Translations under genes and position numbers: made by a program
DNA from: Sedimentisphaerales bacterium
GTDB lineage: Bacteria > Planctomycetota > Phycisphaerae > Sedimentisphaerales > Anaerobacaceae
DNA length: 7,802 nucleotides
Assembly (NCBI GenBank): GCA_016933985.1
Contig: JAFGTU010000530.1
Coordinates: 1-7,802 of the forward strand
Direction of reading: 5' to 3'
In this document: piece by piece, positions 5,437 to 7,802 of the stretch
Numbering within the stretch: position 1 is the first letter of the stretch
How the letters are laid out: each line of letters starts with the position of its first letter
Notes under the pieces: model-generated
Seen by the model: the letters and a program-made list of their open reading frames with translations, nothing else
Told to the model about the DNA's origin: nothing
The model's database searches: none

Positions 5437-6261
5437 ATGGATAAGAACAATACATTCCGGCAAGATGGGCGGGCAGGCCCCGCAAGCCGCCTGGACCAGC
5501 TTGAGATACTCTGCAGCATCAGCAGGATCATATCTGCAGGTGCAGGCCGGCAGGATGCGCTTTGTCATGTTCTGGATGTCCTGGACAAGGAGCTTGGGCT
5601 GAAGCGTGGCACGATAACGCTTTTAACGCAAGACGGCAAAGAGGCCAGAATCGAGGCCGTGCACGACCTCTCAGAGCAGAAAAGCCGCAGTATCACATAT
5701 CGAATCGGAGAAGGCGTTACCGGAAAGGTCATGGAAACCGGCAGACCCGCAGCCATACCCAGAGTCTCCCGAGAACCCTTGTTCTTGAACCGGTTCGAGC
5801 GATGGAACGTCACAAAGCAGGAATTGAGCTTCATTTGTGTGCCCATTTCCGTCGGCGAAACCGTGATTGGCACAATTTCCGTGGATCGCCCCTTCGACGA
5901 GAACGCGCCGCTGGCCGAGGAGATGAAAATACTCGGCGTCGTTGCGAGCATGATTGCGAGCGACCTGCACGCCCGCCGTGTAGCCAAAACCGAGCGACGG
6001 GAGCCGACCGACGACAACGTAAACGGCCATCTTCTGCAGCCGGCCCTTCAGAATTCGGAGACATCGGGCGCCATCGAGACCAGCTCATTCAAGGAGAGAA
6101 TCAATCTGTTCGAGCGCGACTTGATCATTGACGCACTTAAACGCTGCCACGGGAATCTTACCGCGACGGCCAGGGACTTGAAAACGACCGCCAGAATCAT
6201 ACGCTACAGGGTAAAAGAGCTGGGCATAGACTATGAGCAGTATTGCAGCAGGAAAGGTTGA
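5437..6261 (+). CDS. GAF-domain regulator with Fis-type HTH, NifA-like but lacking the AAA+ domain
   Basis: A 274-residue protein with two recognisable parts. Residues about 20-180 form a GAF sensor domain of NifA type: GEGVTGKVMETGRPAAIPRV at 91-110, EPLFLNR at 113-119 and SFICVPI at 131-137. Residues about 224-268 form a Fis/NifA-type helix-turn-helix, with GNLTATARDL at 239-248 followed by TTARIIRYRVKELGI. The central AAA+ sigma54-activation domain of NifA is absent; only a polar linker (about 181-222) joins the two parts. It should therefore bind DNA and sense a small molecule or redox state without activating sigma54 polymerase itself. Upstream of the ATG there is only a weak CGGA about 10 bases away. 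Three bases separate its stop from the next ATG, so the two genes form an operon. Ligand and target are unknown. Confidence 0.85.
   Translation: MDKNNTFRQDGRAGPASRLDQLEILCSISRIISAGAGRQDALCHVLDVLDKELGLKRGTITLLTQDGKEARIEAVHDLSEQKSRSITYRIGEGVTGKVMETGRPAAIPRVSREPLFLNRFERWNVTKQELSFICVPISVGETVIGTISVDRPFDENAPLAEEMKILGVVASMIASDLHARRVAKTERREPTDDNVNGHLLQPALQNSETSGAIETSSFKERINLFERDLIIDALKRCHGNLTATARDLKTTARIIRYRVKELGIDYEQYCSRKG
6251..6257 (+). promoter_or_regulatory. Ribosome binding site of the PEP-binding protein gene
   Basis: GGAAAGG lies seven bases before the ATG at 6265, inside the last codons of the GAF regulator gene. It fixes the start of the downstream gene and supports co-translation. Confidence 0.65.
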
Positions 6262-6264
6262 TTC

Positions 6265-7802
6265 ATGACCAGATGGGCAAGCACGGGCTTCGACGGCTTG
6301 GACAAGGTGCTCTGCGACTTGAAAAAAGGCGATAACGTCGTCTGGCAGGTGGACAATATCGACGACTACGGACGCTTTGTCGAACGGTACGTGGAAAAAG
6401 CCGTCGCGGACAAACGCAACGTCGTCTATATGCGCTTTGCCCGGCACAAAGCGCTTGTGGACAATCAGCCGGATGTCAAAGTCTATCAGCTCGATGCCGA
6501 GAGCGGCTTTGAGAGTTTCTCCACACAGGTCCACACAATTATCTCGCAGCACGGCAGAGAGGCTTACTACGTCTTCGATTCCCTCTCGGACCTGCTGAGC
6601 TCCTGGGCGACGGATTTGATGGTCGGAAATTTCTTCAAAGTCACCTGCCCCTACCTTTTCGAGCTCGATACTATCGCGTATTTCGCCATATTGCGAAACC
6701 ATCATTCATATCAGACCATTGCTCGCATTCGCGAGACTACTCAGTTGCTGCTCGACGTATATAACCTGGACGGCAAGACGTACATTCACCCGCTGAAGGT
6801 GTGGAGGCGCTACTCGCCCACGATGTTTCTGCCTCACCTTCAGAAGGGCGGCGAGTTCACGCCGGTTATAAGCAGTATCGATGCGAGCACACTGCTGTCC
6901 CGCATTTCTCAAAAAGGTCTGGACGGCTCCTCGAGGGCGCTCGATTATTGGGACCGCCTTTTTGTGAATGCAAACAGCCTGAGGAAAGCGCCTCAGGATT
7001 CGCAGGATGTCAGGAAGCTTATCCAGGAGCTCTGCAGGATAATGGTTGGCCGCGACAAGCGGATTGCGGAGATGGCGCAGGGAGTCTTCACCCTCGATGA
7101 TTTGATGGATATCAAGAGCCGGCTGGTCGGCAGCGGATACATCGGGGGCAAAGCCGCCGGCATGTTGCTCGCGCAGAAGATCCTCTCAGAGGATAAGCAG
7201 CTCGACTGGAGCGAGCGCCTCGAGCCGCACGATTCATTCTACGTCGGCTCGGACATCTTCTACAGCTACATAGTCGAAAACGGCTGGTGGAAGCTCCTTA
7301 TGAAACAGAAGACAAAAGAGGGCTACTTCGATGCGGCGCCCGAGATGAAAGAGAACCTTCTGCGAGGCAAATTTCCCGATCAGGTCCGAGAGCGCTTTCA
7401 GGAGATTATCGAATACTTCGGTCAATCCCCGATCATAGTCCGTTCCAGCAGCCTGTTGGAGGACGCCTTCGGCAACGCATTTGCCGGGAAATATGAGAGT
7501 ATATTCCTGGTCAATCAGGGTGAGCCGCAGCAGCGCTACGCCGAGTTTGAGGAGGCCGTGCGGCGAGTCTATGCAAGCACCATGGATGAGAACGCCCTCG
7601 TCTATCGTCAGCAGCGAGGTCTCGACCAGCAGGATGAGCAGATGGCTTTGCTTGTCCAGCGCGTATCCGGCTCCCATAAGAACGGCTACTTCTTCCCCGA
7701 GGCGGCCGGGGTCGGAGCCTCTTACAATATCTTCGTCTGGAAACCAGAGCTCGATCCCAAAGCCGGCGTGCTCAGACTCGTCTTCGGCCTGGGAACGCGG
7801 GC
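6265..7802 (+). CDS. PEP/pyruvate-binding (PPDK_N) protein with KaiC-like N-terminal region, 3' partial
   Basis: The frame is open from ATG 6265 to the window edge (512 full codons, no stop), so the C-terminus is missing. Residues about 1-190 look like a RecA/KaiC-type fold: TGFDGLDKVLCDLKKGDNVV at 7-26 resembles the KaiC N-terminus, and YVFDSLSDLL resembles a Walker B strand. The GxxxxGK[ST] P-loop is missing, so ATP binding there is doubtful. From about residue 290 the protein matches the nucleotide-binding domain of PEP synthase and pyruvate phosphate dikinase: GGKAAG at 294-299, VRSSSLLEDAFGNAFAGKYE at 392-411, and VRRVYAST and MALLVQRV further on. PEP synthase makes PEP from pyruvate and ATP through a phosphohistidine. 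The swivelling His domain, if present, lies beyond the window. It is translated with the GAF regulator upstream. The enzymatic reaction is not established. Confidence 0.85.
   Translation, partial: MTRWASTGFDGLDKVLCDLKKGDNVVWQVDNIDDYGRFVERYVEKAVADKRNVVYMRFARHKALVDNQPDVKVYQLDAESGFESFSTQVHTIISQHGREAYYVFDSLSDLLSSWATDLMVGNFFKVTCPYLFELDTIAYFAILRNHHSYQTIARIRETTQLLLDVYNLDGKTYIHPLKVWRRYSPTMFLPHLQKGGEFTPVISSIDASTLLSRISQKGLDGSSRALDYWDRLFVNANSLRKAPQDSQDVRKLIQELCRIMVGRDKRIAEMAQGVFTLDDLMDIKSRLVGSGYIGGKAAGMLLAQKILSEDKQLDWSERLEPHDSFYVGSDIFYSYIVENGWWKLLMKQKTKEGYFDAAPEMKENLLRGKFPDQVRERFQEIIEYFGQSPIIVRSSSLLEDAFGNAFAGKYESIFLVNQGEPQQRYAEFEEAVRRVYASTMDENALVYRQQRGLDQQDEQMALLVQRVSGSHKNGYFFPEAAGVGASYNIFVWKPELDPKAGVLRLVFGLGTR

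Noticed and set aside
6085..6705. Minus-strand open frame of 206 codons across the GAF/PEP gene junction
   Set aside because: It spans the boundary of two well-supported plus-strand genes and has no motif of its own.

Overview
The window looks like a piece of a bacterial chromosome, most plausibly from the Planctomycetota (Phycisphaerae/Sedimentisphaerales type). That assignment is an inference. It rests on a complete two-gene DNA topoisomerase VI operon, which is an archaeal enzyme found only in some bacterial lineages, beside clearly bacterial genes: a NifA-like GAF/Fis-type HTH protein and a PEP-synthase-like protein. No rRNA, tRNA, CRISPR array or transposase was seen.

Left part (1-about 2173), AT-richer: hand counts of three sampled 60-base rows give 40-47% G+C. 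It holds two co-directional plus-strand genes. The first is a trypsin-like (HtrA-type S1C) serine protease at 87-1100 whose N-terminus is uncertain or missing. The second is a NYN/PIN-fold putative ribonuclease at 1440-2048. Each gene is followed within about 35 bases of its stop codon by a copy of the same diverged repeat (1128-1217 and 2083-2172, 71 of 90 positions identical without gaps), so the NYN gene is bracketed by direct repeats. The 339-base gap before the NYN gene holds the first repeat copy, a weak terminator-like hairpin, a sigma70-like promoter, and a short structured leader ending in a strong intrinsic terminator only 21 bases before the NYN start codon.

Middle part (2187-5068, minus strand), GC-rich: two sampled rows give 67-70% G+C. 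Here top6B is followed by top6A with a 4-base GTGA overlap. Together they should form the A2B2 type IIB topoisomerase. Top6B carries an unusual N-terminal tail of about 73 residues, rich in Lys and Ala and resembling a histone H1 tail.

Right part (5069-7802): a divergent intergenic region carries a good plus-strand promoter with an operator-like inverted repeat in its spacer, plus further TGTCG/CGACA half-sites. It leads into a GAF plus Fis-HTH regulator (5437-6261). Three bases later begins a large protein (6265 to beyond the window end) with a RecA/KaiC-like N-terminal region lacking a P-loop, joined to a PEP/pyruvate-binding (PPDK_N) domain. The two genes form an apparent operon. It may link signal sensing by the GAF domain to PEP/pyruvate metabolism or to phosphotransfer.
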